Assembly (NCBI GenBank): GCA_015039465.1
Contig: MU130016.1
Location: 62,001-126,000 of the forward strand
Direction of reading: 5' to 3'
Origin: Phlegmacium glaucopus
Taxonomy: Eukaryota > Basidiomycota > Agaricomycetes > Agaricales > Cortinariaceae
Length of the DNA stretch: 64,000 nt
The notes below the pieces were generated by a model, which had not been told where the DNA came from, made no database searches, and saw nothing but the letters and a program-made list of their open reading frames with translations. The number at the start of each line of letters is the position of its first letter. Within the stretch, counting starts at the first letter, position 1. The position numbers and the translations under genes are program-made. This document shows positions 1 through 10,554 of the stretch, one piece after another.

Positions 1-1976
1 TTCCTCTTGCTGTCAATCATGCTGGTGCTTATATTGAAGCTGGAAAATGTGATATCAATAGATATCTGAGACATTTCTCCATACATCGTCAGACTCTGAT
101 GTCTGATGCTACATTCAGAGGAGCATCACATTATGATAGAACAGTATATGGGACTTGGGATTTATCTTTCAAAGAGATAGAAAGGAGAGCTTGTGGACAA
201 TCCACTGTGGGAAATGCCCAAGCAGCCCAGGCTGCAATCCTAATTCTTCAAATATGTGCTTTCTATCATCATAGTAACATTTCTACAGACATGTTCCAAT
301 CTGCTGCTGAGAAGTCCAAGAAACATGTCATTGATGGTGAGGTAGCTGAAAAGCTACCACTAGCAATCACTTTACTGGATCACACTCTGCTTGGCTTGGA
401 CAATGATGGCCAATGGGATGATTTCATCTTGAGACAAGGGATCAGTGAACTTCTCTCCTTCTCCTTGATCAAAAGAGGAGTTTCATCAGATATATTGTCT
501 ATCCATCCTCTGGTGCATTGCTGGAGTCGGGAGCAGATGGTAAAATCTGACCAGCAAAGAATGTGTCAGATTGGAAGCATCATATTGGCATGTGCAATTC
601 CAAGGACATATAAAAGTAAGGATTATGCACTGCGATGCACAATTTTTCAACATATCAAGGCAAATGAGTCATATGGAAGGCAAATAGGACTTATCAAGGA
701 ATATTATGATGATAAATGGACCAATTTTGCATTTGTAATGTCAGAGAATGGAGACTTGAACAGTGCAGAGCAGCTGGAGGTTCAAGTTGTGGACATGAGG
801 AAGAAATTACTTGGTGCAGAACATCCAGATACCCTGACAAGCATGGCAAATCTGGCAAAGACATACCTTGATCAGAGAAGGTCAAATGAGGCGGAGCAGC
901 TGCAGCTTCAAGTTTTAGACATGAGGAAGAAGCTGCTTGGTGCAGAACATCCACAAACCCTCACAAGCATAGGAAATATAGCACACACATACCATCATCA
1001 GGGAAGGTTGAATGAGGCAGAGCAGCTGGAGCTTCAAGTCATGGACATGAGGAAGAAGGTGCTTGGTGCAGAACATCCACACACCCTCACAACCATTGCA
1101 GATCTGGCAAAGACATATTGTAATCAGAGAAGGTTCAATGAAGCAGAGCAGCTGCGAGTTCAAGTGATGGACATGACCAAGAAGCTGTTTGGTACAGAAC
1201 ATCCAGACACCCTCACAAGCATGGGATATTTAGCACACACATACTGTCGTCAAGGAAGGTTGGATGAGGCAGAGCAGCTGCAAGTTCAAGTGATTATCAT
1301 GAGCAAGAAGCTGTTTGGTGCAGAACATCCAAGCACCCTCACATGTATGCAAGATGTAGCAGACATATACTGTCAGCAGGGAAGGTTGAATGAGGCAGAG
1401 CAGCTGGAGCTTCAAGTTATGGACATGAGGAAGGAGTTGCTTGGTGCAGAACATCCAGACACCCTTACAAGTATGCAAACTTTAGCACACACATACTTTA
1501 ATCAAGGAAGGATGAATGAGGCAGAGCAGCTGCAAGTTCAAGCAATGGACATGAGGAGGAAGTTGCTTGGTGCAGAACATGTAGAGACCCTTGAAAGCAT
1601 ACAAGATCTAGCAAGCACATACCTTAATCAAGGAAAATTGACTGAAGCAGAGCAGCTGCAGGTTCAAGTCATGGACATGAGGAAGAAGTTGCTTGGTGCA
1701 GAACATCCACACACCCTCACAATAATGACAGATCTAGCAAGTACATATCATAATCAGGGAAGATTGAATGAGGCAGAGCAGCTGCAAATTCAAGTCATGG
1801 ACATGAGGAAGAAGTTGCTTGGTGCAGATCATCCAGACACCCTCACAAGCATGGAAAGTCTAGCATACACATACCATAGTCAGGGAAGGTTGAATGAGGC
1901 AGAGCAGCTGGAAGTTCAAGCCAGGGACATAAGGATGAAGAGACCAAGGAGAGTGGCAATCAAGGGTATTGCATAG
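1..1976 (+). CDS. NLR1: NB-ARC/TPR receptor-like protein, 3' part
   Basis: The reading frame is open from base 3 at the window edge, so the 5' part lies outside; the first ATG in frame (99) is not the real start. It is closely similar to NLR2 at 16680-21359, beginning within the GLPL-type motif (PLAVNHAG) at the end of the NB-ARC domain. A linker of about 180 residues follows, then nine complete 42-residue TPRs of the kinesin-light-chain type (consensus AEQLxxQVMDMRKKLLGAEH followed by PDTL) and a tenth that degenerates into a short basic tail. Family knowledge: NB-ARC/TPR proteins are STAND ATPases, and the repeats are the presumed ligand sensor. The repeats are nearly identical in DNA, which implies recent internal expansion. 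NLR2 has nineteen, so repeat number differs between the paralogues. Whether the missing 5' part is intact cannot be seen. Confidence 0.88.
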   Translation, partial: PLAVNHAGAYIEAGKCDINRYLRHFSIHRQTLMSDATFRGASHYDRTVYGTWDLSFKEIERRACGQSTVGNAQAAQAAILILQICAFYHHSNISTDMFQSAAEKSKKHVIDGEVAEKLPLAITLLDHTLLGLDNDGQWDDFILRQGISELLSFSLIKRGVSSDILSIHPLVHCWSREQMVKSDQQRMCQIGSIILACAIPRTYKSKDYALRCTIFQHIKANESYGRQIGLIKEYYDDKWTNFAFVMSENGDLNSAEQLEVQVVDMRKKLLGAEHPDTLTSMANLAKTYLDQRRSNEAEQLQLQVLDMRKKLLGAEHPQTLTSIGNIAHTYHHQGRLNEAEQLELQVMDMRKKVLGAEHPHTLTTIADLAKTYCNQRRFNEAEQLRVQVMDMTKKLFGTEHPDTLTSMGYLAHTYCRQGRLDEAEQLQVQVIIMSKKLFGAEHPSTLTCMQDVADIYCQQGRLNEAEQLELQVMDMRKELLGAEHPDTLTSMQTLAHTYFNQGRMNEAEQLQVQAMDMRRKLLGAEHVETLESIQDLASTYLNQGKLTEAEQLQVQVMDMRKKLLGAEHPHTLTIMTDLASTYHNQGRLNEAEQLQIQVMDMRKKLLGADHPDTLTSMESLAYTYHSQGRLNEAEQLEVQARDIRMKRPRRVAIKGIA

Positions 1977-2213
1977 GAATACAGTGATCCATAGAGCAAA
2001 GATGTAATTGTCAAAGTATAAAAGCACTTGTAGTATGGTATTTTCAACATGGTTCATATGAAAACTTACCTTCCCACTTTTTGAGAGAATCTGAACTGGT
2101 CCTAAACATTGCCTTTCTATGTGAATTATAACCTTCAATTCAAGAATTGTTTAAATTCCAACTCAACAGCAATACAAATAATCACAATCAGATATACATA
2201 CAGTAACCTTAAG
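1977..2213 (+). other. 3' flank of NLR1, homologous to the 3' flank of NLR2
   Basis: The segment matches 21560-21800 downstream of NLR2; both share an AATTGTTT...ATTCC stretch and CAGATATRCATACAGTAA. The match stops near 2213 and resumes near 14143. That defines the material between as an insertion in unit 1 or a deletion in unit 2. No gene is visible. Confidence 0.7.
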
Positions 2214-2594
2214 ATACCGTACCATATCAATTAATTCATCTTGGGGGGGGGGGTGACCTGCATCAGCACATCCTGTTTTTGTCTATGTGATACTATATGA
2301 CACTATGGATGCTTATAGCCCTATGCACAAAGGACCTTTGCTACAAGTTGCTACAGACAAATTTAAATGTAGGGTAAATAAAATGTAATTAGATAGATCA
2401 AAATATGTACAAATAACTATATTCTGTCACTGTCACTTTATTTTTATTTTCTTAAACTCCACCAATACATGCATGATACACATTCTTTTCATTTCTGTTC
2501 ACATGCATTTACCTTTTCCTTTTCATTGTTTCACATATGTTTCACTTACACATGTTTTCCTTCTCCTTTTCATACATGTGACTCACATTTTACT

Positions 2595-3171
2595 TAGTGT
2601 TTGGAAGTCCAGTTGCAGGACTGGAAAAAGACTGGAAAAAGACCAGACCAGACTGCAAAAGACCGGACCAGCAGTCCGGTTTTTTGGTTTTTGAGAAGCA
2701 AAGACTGGAAAAGACCAGTCTTCGGTCCTAGGACCGGTCTGAACCGGTAGTTTTGTAGCCCTGATTTTTCCCTTTCGAACGACATAAAGACCATATTTAT
2801 TGGTCAAATATTCACTGAGAAAAAAATAAAACAGTAAAAATGTACACAAAATAGTAGGAAACAAATAATATCATCATAAATTTGTCAATTCCCAACAGAA
2901 TGTAACATTCTTGGGCTTATTCTAAAGGTATAGATTACATCTACATATTTGTCTGATGTTATATATGAAAATATGACTGGTATTTGTCAAAAGTCTAGTC
3001 CTGGACAGCCTTGGACCAGGACTGGTCCAGGACTGCAAAAAACTGATGTGGACCAGTCCCAATTGGTCCAGTATGGTCTTTTGACCTTCTAGAAGCTTAT
3101 TGGACTGGTTGCAGTCCTGGTCCTGTCCAAAAATACCAAAAAACCAGACTGGACCAGACTTCCAAACACTA
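2595..3171. mobile_element. hAT-like MITE, CCAGTC-motif family
   Basis: The ends are inverted repeats (TAGTGTTTGGAAGTC and GACTTCCAAACACTA). The flanks ATTTTACT (2587-2594) and ATTATACT (3172-3179) form an 8-bp target duplication with one mismatch. The interior near both ends is packed with GACTGG/CCAGTC and GGACCAG copies in opposite orientations. No coding capacity. TAG...CTA ends with an 8-bp duplication fit the hAT superfamily. Confidence 0.82.
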
Positions 3172-3251
3172 ATTATACTATGAATACCATATGTACCTCT
3201 TTGTACATTCTCTAGCTAGTTCTTGAGAATATTATCTGCTTTCTACTCGAG

Positions 3252-3634
3252 TGTTAGGGCAACTGTGGTACTGACTTAGTCAGACTAGCAGGGGATCCAA
3301 AATTAATAATATTTAGAAAAGATATCTACATGTGACTTACCTAGCAGGGGATCCAAAGAGGAAAGGATGGGGATCCCTGCTAGGCTAAGGGGTATTTAAG
3401 TACTAATATGGACATAACAGAGATATAAAATAAAGAAATGATACAATAATAATTAATTAAATAAATAAAAATGGCATGATGTGAAAAATAAAAAAATAAA
3501 GTCTGACCCGAGTTGGGGTTGGAGTCAGATGGAGTGTCAGACTGGACAGAGTGACAGAATGTTAAATCCATTGGTGAGGTGGGATGTATAGGTCTGAGGT
3601 CAAGATTTGGTTTGAAATTGGGTGTCCCCTAACA
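3252..3634. mobile_element. 383-bp solo LTR inside the Gypsy 5' LTR
   Basis: The segment starts TGTTAGGG and ends CCCTAACA, flanked by TCGAG and TTGAG (5 bp, one mismatch). The 3' LTR reads straight through at this point (CTTTCTATTTGAGCTTCC). TG...CA ends and a 5-bp duplication without internal genes indicate a solo LTR. Confidence 0.65.
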
Positions 3635-3770
3635 TTGAGCTTCCTCAAACTCTTAAAGACAATACTGAAGTGACTCTTTGGCACTATTTAGAGCTCATTT
3701 TTAACCAACCACCCAATCTTTACACAACTGTCTGAGGTCAGAGTCATCTGAACCTTTTGAAGTCATAACA

Positions 3771-5510
3771 AAAGAACTAGCTACTGTATTCCTATTACAC
3801 TCTCTGCTTAGAAGCATATACTATACTTAGCTGAAACTGAAACAAAACCAAAACCAAATGTCATACTGGTGAAAGACCTGATCAACAAATGAACTGTGAG
3901 CAAATACATCACAATGAACAAGAAGAAACTAGTGTGCACAAGGGTATGCCAACCTGTGCAGGTTTTCAAGATGGGTAAGTGTGGGTATGGGTATGGGTAT
4001 GGGTACAGATTCCTGTACCTGCAACTTTTAAAACAAGCCCAGGAGTGTCCAAAATGAACCAGAAGTTGATGAGATATTGCTAAAACATTGTTTGTAGCAT
4101 ATCTTAACCATTTCCTGTTGGTTTTGGATGCTCAAGGTCGCATTTATTTGCGGAAAGATCCATGGGTTACAGGTAGGGGTACGCACAGGTATGGGTACAG
4201 GTAAGGCCCAGCCTACCCACGGTGATGTAACTGCACAGAGGTTGTTGAGAAAAAGTGTATTTTCAAGATTATAAAATCTCTACTCAAAACAATAACTCAA
4301 TCAATACTTTATACAATCTTATAATGCAAGTTGGGTTTTCTAGAAAGTATAACCTTTCCAAGACTTTGAATTTCACTTCAACTAGTACACACAATAACAA
4401 CAATAATTTGGATCAATTCAAGGATGATCAAACTTTTAAGTAGTTTTGCAATTTATGGCTTGCACCAACAATCACTCAAAGAATTCCTAAGACTTTACTG
4501 ATTGATTTAACTCGTGTACACAAAAGTCCAAGACTTTGTTACAACTTCAACAAATTTGCATACACTAGAAGACTCCTTGCTTCTGCTATGACTTCAACAC
4601 AATTGCATACACAAGAAGGTTTCAAACTTCTGCTATGACTTTAATACAATCACAACTTTTACAACAATTCAACAATTGTTATAACAAGTTCAACACTCTG
4701 AGAAACTGATCTGTATTCAATATTCAAATCTCAAAGACAAGTGTTCTTGCTCAATGTCTAAGACAGTGAGCTGTACTAGGTTGTAAATGAGGGGGGAAAG
4801 AAAGAATCCAATTTTCTGACTATTTACAAACCCTGGGAGGTATTTTATACATTTGAGATATTTAAAAATAAATAATGTCCAAAAATAGATATACTGGTTC
4901 CTGGTACCTTTACTTTGGTTCTGGCACTATGTGCAATCATTGTTCCTGAAAATATAGGGGTTGTCTATTTTTAGCCCCATGTTACTAATTTTAGGTAGTT
5001 TCCACCCCTCTTGATGGTAACTGTGCCTATTGTGCCTGGAAACAATCTTTATGATTGTTCAGCACTCCCCCTATCCTTAATCATCATGATTCCCACACAA
5101 TCACATGGTTCCACTATTTGGTTATTCTGCTTCCACTGTTGCTAGGGCACCAACCTTCCCCTGAATATTTATTAATAATATTCTGTTGCTCCACAATCAC
5201 ACCCCATGACATTGCTAACCCCAATATATGTTTATTTAACTTTTCCTGTGCCAAGTCTATAAGGATATTCATGGATTTATTGGTTTTAATCTAGACATGC
5301 AATTTGTAGTGTAACAAATGATAGTCTATTGACCACACTTATTAACTATATGCATTTAAGTCACACAGTAATAGGTCTAATCAGTAGTTGTAGGGTAAAC
5401 AACTCTGATTCCCTTGTTTATTATCAGCTGTATTAGCCATTTATTGGTGCATTAATTGATATTTATGCTGAGATAATAGATAAAAATTGCAAAAACCATG
5501 CTTATGCAGA
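3771..5510. other. Retrotransposon interior without recognisable gene
   Basis: AT-rich sequence with no ORF of interest. About 3940-4230 is rich in GGGTAT tandem units in both halves and may be another degenerate element. A primer-binding site next to the LTR could not be matched to a tRNA by eye. Confidence 0.4.
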
Positions 5511-5888
5511 TTTAAATCATATCAATGGGTTACCTGTGGTGATCACTAGAAGAAACTCAGGAGTCAGTGAAAGCATTGATCTGTTCACAACTCCACCTGA
5601 ACCCCAAACCCCATCTGACAATGATGAAGAAGCTCTTGCTTCTCTTAGTGCATCAAGAAATCCCTTCAATAAATGAGAAGAATCAAACCCATTTCTGTTC
5701 TTTGATCTAAACCCAAACCCAATACTGAACCCAAACAATAAAATGCCAGATGGAAGCTCTACCAAAGATTTTAACATCAACAAACCGATGCCTCCCAATG
5801 AAGACCAAAAGAAGATTAATACCTTCATTCAAGATTGCAAAATCTACCTCATGAGACTGCAAAGAGAAGAACAGCGGTTATCAGAGGT

Positions 5889-6576
5889 CTTTCCTCTCCC
5901 CCTTATTCCACATGGATTCCACATGGATTCCATCATTCCATAATGGAATATGTTTTGGCTCAGATCCCACTCAATTTGGGTTCTTCATTCCATGTGGAAT
6001 CTGTATGGCTTCCATGTGGAATGACAAAAGAACAGCCAAATTCCATATGGAATGATGGAATGTCCACATGGATTCCACATGGATTCCACCATTTCCAGAT
6101 GGATTTCACATGGAATAACCATTAATATAATTTATAGTGTCTTTATTTTAATTAGAAAAAGTATAAGTAACACAAGCATGAATCAAACCAAGGACCTTAT
6201 CATCAGCAGATCCAGCACTCCAGCCCACTAAGCCATGGTGGCCATTTATATCCATAGAAAAGAAAATTCTGATATTCTGTTGCTGACACATGGCCCATGC
6301 ACATAAATACTCAGGCAAGTGCACAAGTAAATAAATAATACAGAGGAAGTCAATGACCCTGAATATGAAACTATTGATTAAAGTAGTTGAAACCCTTTTT
6401 GTAATATAGCTAACTCATCAAATGTTTTGTGTAAAAATGAAATCATCAACATGACTTTAGGAATATTTAAGAATATTTAATTGGATTCCACATGGATTCT
6501 GTGTTCTTAAGCTCATTGTTTGTGGGTTGAAATATAGTCCATGTGGATTCCATATGGAATAAGGGGGAGAGTAAAG
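5889..6576. mobile_element. Non-autonomous TIR element with CCATATGG/CCACATGG motifs
   Basis: The left end (CTTTCCTCTCCCCCTTATTC) and the reverse complement of the right end (CTTTACTCTCCCCCTTATTC) match at 19 of 20 bases. Both ends continue into tandem TTCCACATGGA units. No convincing target duplication was found. It sits inside the gag remnant and contains a tRNA-like segment. Confidence 0.6.
6174..6244 (-). repeat. tRNA-derived (SINE-like) segment
   Basis: On the minus strand there is an A-box-like TGGCTTAGTGGGCTGG and, about 35 bases on, a B-box-like GGTTTGATTC. This is the spacing of a tRNA promoter. The acceptor stem does not pair convincingly, so it is not called as a functional tRNA. 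It may be a SINE head captured by the surrounding element. Confidence 0.4.
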
Positions 6577-6765
6577 TATTGGGTTATTGAGGAAACAGAA
6601 CTCCTCATATAACCAACAGAAGAAGATGACACTGAAAGACCTCCATGCCATGATCCAGACTCTCAGAAGAGAGGAGTGAGAACAGCTGGCCAACCTACAG
6701 ATGGGTTTTGGAGGAGAAGAGAAAGAAGTTGACAACCATGAGGATTTTTAAAGGGGAGATCTGGA

Positions 6766-7240
6766 TTGATGTCAGTCTCTCCCACACTCCTATCTATATC
6801 AAATTGCTTAGTAGCTCATTTAAAAATTCATTCAATGAAAATACCTATTTCAATAATAAGTGAAAAGCAAGGAGATCTGGAAATCATCAAAAACACATTC
6901 ATTGACTCTGGCACAGACAGAAAATTCATTGACCAAAACTTTGTGAGAACACAAAAATTTATGATCAAAACCTTAAATGTTCCCATCAAAGTTTTAACAT
7001 TGACAGTACTCCCAATAAACAAGGCACAATCAAACATTACATAAACCTCAAGATCAATGTACTCAGATGAAAGAAGATGAATGGACTTTTAGTCACAGGC
7101 TTAGGAAAACACAAGATCACTCTTGGAGCAACTTGGCTCAAAGGAAACAATCCTGAGATTGACTGGAAAAATTAAACCCTCACTTGGCGCAAACCTGAAC
7201 AAAAGAAACAAGACACTTCTGGCACCAGACTATATACAGC
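6766..7240 (+). pseudogene. Gypsy aspartic protease remnant
   Basis: One frame contains NTFIDSGTDRKFIDQNF (bases about 6892-6942), matching the retropepsin active-site context (FIDSGA...FID) with Asp-Ser-Gly preserved. Stops follow within 100 bases. It lies between gag-like and RT sequences, as expected for Ty3/Gypsy. Confidence 0.62.
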
Positions 7241-7271
7241 ACCAGTAAATGTTTGGGAAATTTTCCCACAG

Positions 7272-7413
7272 TTGTTTAAATTTTTGACATGTCCCCCTGT
7301 TACTGTAAATAATTTGTAAATAGTCACCAACTTCTAAATAAGTTAATTTCAAAAGTTGTCACACATTTTCAATTTTTTTACAGTAATGGGGGATATGTCA
7401 AAAATTTAAACAA
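7272..7413. mobile_element. 142-bp palindromic mini-element
   Basis: TTGTTTAAATTTTTGACATG at the left is mirrored by the reverse complement of the right end (through ATATGTCAAAAATTTAAACA). The arms are about 33 bases and continue through CCCCCTGTTACTGTA / TACAGTAATGGGGG. The whole segment can fold into one long hairpin. It separates the protease and RT remnants. Confidence 0.65.
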
Positions 7414-7829
7414 TAATCAAAAAAAAAATCCAATCATTTACCTAAGCAATATATAGTTGGGTGCCAGCAGTGAGAACCATGGAAACCAATCATTAGGACA
7501 CCTCTACTGTTGATGACATCAAAGAATATCTTAATTGAACACAGAACCCCATTGATGATAACAAAATGTCAATTTTATCATTGATCACTTATATTACTGG
7601 CAAAACAGATGACAAATTCTGGATCAACATGAAAACATCTGCTTCACAGAATTTGGCTATGAAATACGACAAAGCCTGATCTTCCAGTTGAAGAAGTAGT
7701 CCCACAAGAATATCATGAATTTTTGGATGTATTTGACAAAAAGAAAGCTGACAGGTTTCCTGAACCAAGACCCTGGGATCATAAGATCAAGATGAAACCA
7801 GGATTTCAACCAAAGTCTTTCAAAATGTA

Positions 7830-9090
7830 CAACCTCACATGGCAGAACCAATTGAACTAGACAAATTTCTTAAAGGAAAATCTCAACAGAGGAAATATCC
7901 AACAGTCAAAATCTCCTATGGCATCTCCATTCTTTTTTGTATCAAAAAAGATGGAAAACTCAGACCTTGCCAAGATTACCAATATCTAAACAAACACAAG
8001 GTCAAAAATACATACCCACTTCCTCTTATTTCTGAAATCGTGGATAAACTCAAAGGCATGACCTTGCTTCACCAAGTTTGATGTACTCAGAGGTTATAAT
8101 AACATCCAGATTGCAAAATAAGATGAATGGAAAGCTGCATTCAAGATTCTTGAGGATTTTTTGAACCCACCATGATGTTCTTCAGAATGTGTTATTCACC
8201 AGCAACTTTCCAAGCCATGATGGATTCCATCTTTGAAGACCTCATCGAAGGCAGTTGTATCATTTTCTACATGGATGACATTCTTATCTTTGCCAAAGAT
8301 CCAAAAATTCTTGAAGAAATTACAAAGAAAGTTTTACAATGTCTATTGGAACACAATCTTTACTTGAAACTGAAGAAATGTGAATTCAATAAAAAGAAAG
8401 TCAAATATCTTGGCATGATCATTGAAGAAGGCAAAATCTCTATGCATCCTATGAAACTTAAAGGAATTCAAGACTGGCCAATCCCAACCACAGTGAAAGA
8501 AGTACAATTATTTTTAGGATTTGAAAACTTTTATTGAAGATTTATCTGACATTTTTCTGATCTTTGTCAACCATTGAACAATCTTTTGAAAAAGGACAAA
8601 CCTTTTGAATGGACAGATACTTGTCAACAGACCTTTGAAGAACTCAAATGATGATTCACTGAAGAACCAATTTTATGAATGCCTGATCCCACATGACCTT
8701 TCCAAATTGAATCTGATGCTTTGGAATATGCATCAGGTGCAATCCTTACACAAACAGACATGAATGGGGACCAACACCCTGTAGCTTTCTTATCAAAAAG
8801 CTTTCCCCCAACCAAACAAAATTATGAAATATACAACTGAGAAATTTTGGAAATCATCTGAGCCCTAACCAATTGGAGACATTACATTCTTGGATCAGAA
8901 CATACAACAATGGTTTATTCAGATCACAAGAATTTGACATATTATCAAACAGCACAAAATTTGAACAGATGACAAGCTCAATGGTCACTACTCCTTTCCA
9001 AATTCAATGTAAACCTCATTCATTTACCAGGAAACAAAATGATACAATCAGATGCTTTATCCTAAAGACCCAACTTCTGTCCTAAAGACA
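7830..9090 (+). pseudogene. Gypsy reverse transcriptase and RNase H remnant
   Basis: Frames encode typical Ty3/Gypsy RT blocks: [31 protein letters not shown], the catalytic YMDD at 8268-8279, LKLKKCEF and VKYLGMII. The RNase H region follows ([34 protein letters not shown]). The sequence is full of stops, and most are TGA at positions where the family usually has arginine (8535, 8547, two near 8650, and further sites to about 8970). The frame ends at the TIR element at 9122; no integrase follows. Confidence 0.9.
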
Positions 9091-9121
9091 ATAACAACAA
9101 TGAAGACATCACAATGCTTCC

Positions 9122-9646
9122 TAGTGTTCTGAAGTCTGGTTGTGAGACTGGAAAAAAACCGCAACCAGACCAGACCAAAGCCAATCAAGACCACAAATTA
9201 TGAGGACTGGTCAAGACCGCAACCACAGTCTGGTCCTTGGTCCACCATGATTTCAAAAAACTGCAGACCAACCAAAGACCAGTTGCAACCAGTTGCAACT
9301 GGCCTTTTCTACATGTTTGCTGGGTATCTCAAGTCATAAATATTGGTGCCAATAAACATTAAATGAGATAAAAAAATAATACATTTTTAACTACAGCTGG
9401 TGTCAGTTCAAATACATACTTCCTATTCTTAATGTAGTATATATTAGAGACATGAAACAGGACTCGTAGCCTACCCCTAATAAATATATTCAATAGTGAG
9501 TGACCAATAGGCCTCCTACAGGCAAAAGACCAATCTAGGACTGGTTGCCAACTGGTTGAAACCACAACTGGTTCAGACCGGTCTTGCAACCACAAAAGAC
9601 TGCACAAAACTGCTCAGGACCAGTCCTCATCGGTTTGGTATCTCTA
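9122..9646. mobile_element. hAT-like element, CCAGTC-motif family (ends uncertain)
   Basis: It begins TAGTGTTCTGAAGTCTGG and ends near GGTTTGGTATCTCTA. Both sides are dense in GACTGG, GACCAG and GCAACCAG units, like the element at 2595. The two ends match poorly and no target duplication is visible, so it may be truncated or a merger of two copies. Confidence 0.5.
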
Positions 9647-9649
9647 ATT

Positions 9650-10400
9650 CAACAATTTCCATGCCTCAAACTGTGTCTTCTTCATCCTCTTGCTCTTCAC
9701 ACTTATCCCATCCATATTAATTCAATCCTTTCAACTTCTCCCAGAACAAATTCAATTCTTATCTTGAATCACAATTGGATATTCAAAACATCACCACTTT
9801 ACTTTGAGAAAACCCTTCTTTAAATCTAAAATTCCTTTTCTATTTCCACATTGAATGAATGATAAAACAACTCAAATGAAACTTCTCTATCAAAAAGGAG
9901 AAGCCAAAACTCTTTTTGACAATCTAGTTGGAAACAGTTTGGTAGACCATCTCAAACCTCTTATTTGACATAAAAGAAGGATTTGACAAGTCCATCCAGT
10001 TCAATCTCAACCACCCACACCTTTTCAAAACCAAGTTTTATTTAATTCTATCCTTCAGAACATCCCTCTTGAGTAGACTCCTATTTCTACAACACACAAC
10101 ACTCCAGAACCTGGAACACACAAAAATCCAATCAATATTCTTGATGACAACAACATTGTAATTGAAAGACACTGTTCCATTTGTAATGAAGGATGATCAT
10201 TTGAGTCAACAATGCTATCTGTCCATCAGTTGTCAACCAACTGTCTTAACTTTCAACTTTGTTCCACCAGTTGTCAAATATCAATGATGCAATACTTGTC
10301 ATGAAGAAGGTCATACTTGGAGAAACTGTCCTTGACTGGGAAGAAGAGAGAGTCCTTATTCTGAGTTAATTTCTGGGCAAGCAACATAACAAGAGGGTAA
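9650..10400. other. Retrotransposon 3' interior, no recognisable gene
   Basis: Short broken frames only. An integrase would be expected here, but no HHCC or DDE context was seen. A purine-rich AACAAGAGGGTAA directly precedes the 3' LTR and may be the polypurine tract. Confidence 0.4.
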
Positions 10401-10554
10401 TGTTACAAACTTTATTTTTCTTTTCTTAAACTCCACTGATACATGCACGGTACACATTACTTTCATTTCTGTTCACATGCATTTACCTTTTCCTTTTCAT
10501 TGTTTCACATATGTTTCACTTACACATGTTTTCCTTCTCCTTTTCATACATGTG

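Larger units (their letters stand above)
2431..3770 (+). repeat. 5' LTR of the Gypsy element, with two nested insertions
   Basis: It starts TGTCAC and ends ATAACA. It is interrupted by a hAT-like MITE (2595-3171) and a solo LTR of another family (3252-3634). Both sites are uninterrupted in the 3' LTR (around 12428-12510), which gives the empty-site sequence for each. Confidence 0.82.
5514..6735 (+). pseudogene. Gypsy gag remnant, split by a TIR element
   Basis: Broken frames encode a proline-rich leader and then a helical stretch containing INTFIQDCKIYLMRLQREEQ, which resembles the start of a Ty3/Gypsy gag. The frame is interrupted by a TIR element (about 5889-6576) and possibly continues for a short distance after it. 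No zinc knuckle was seen. Assignment rests mainly on position upstream of the protease and RT remnants. Confidence 0.4.

Noticed and set aside
694..1478. Antisense ORFs of 82-95 codons within the NLR1 repeats (and 19269-19454 in NLR2)
   Set aside because: They arise because the 126-bp repeat unit is divisible by three and happens to lack stops in one antisense frame. Their peptides are periodic copies of each other.
3950..4230. Telomere-like GGGTAT repeats
   Set aside because: Units are irregular and of the wrong sequence for a fungal telomere (TTAGGG), and lie inside a retrotransposon.
6174..6244. Functional tRNA gene on the minus strand
   Set aside because: A and B boxes are recognisable, but the acceptor and anticodon stems do not pair well, and it lies within a transposon.
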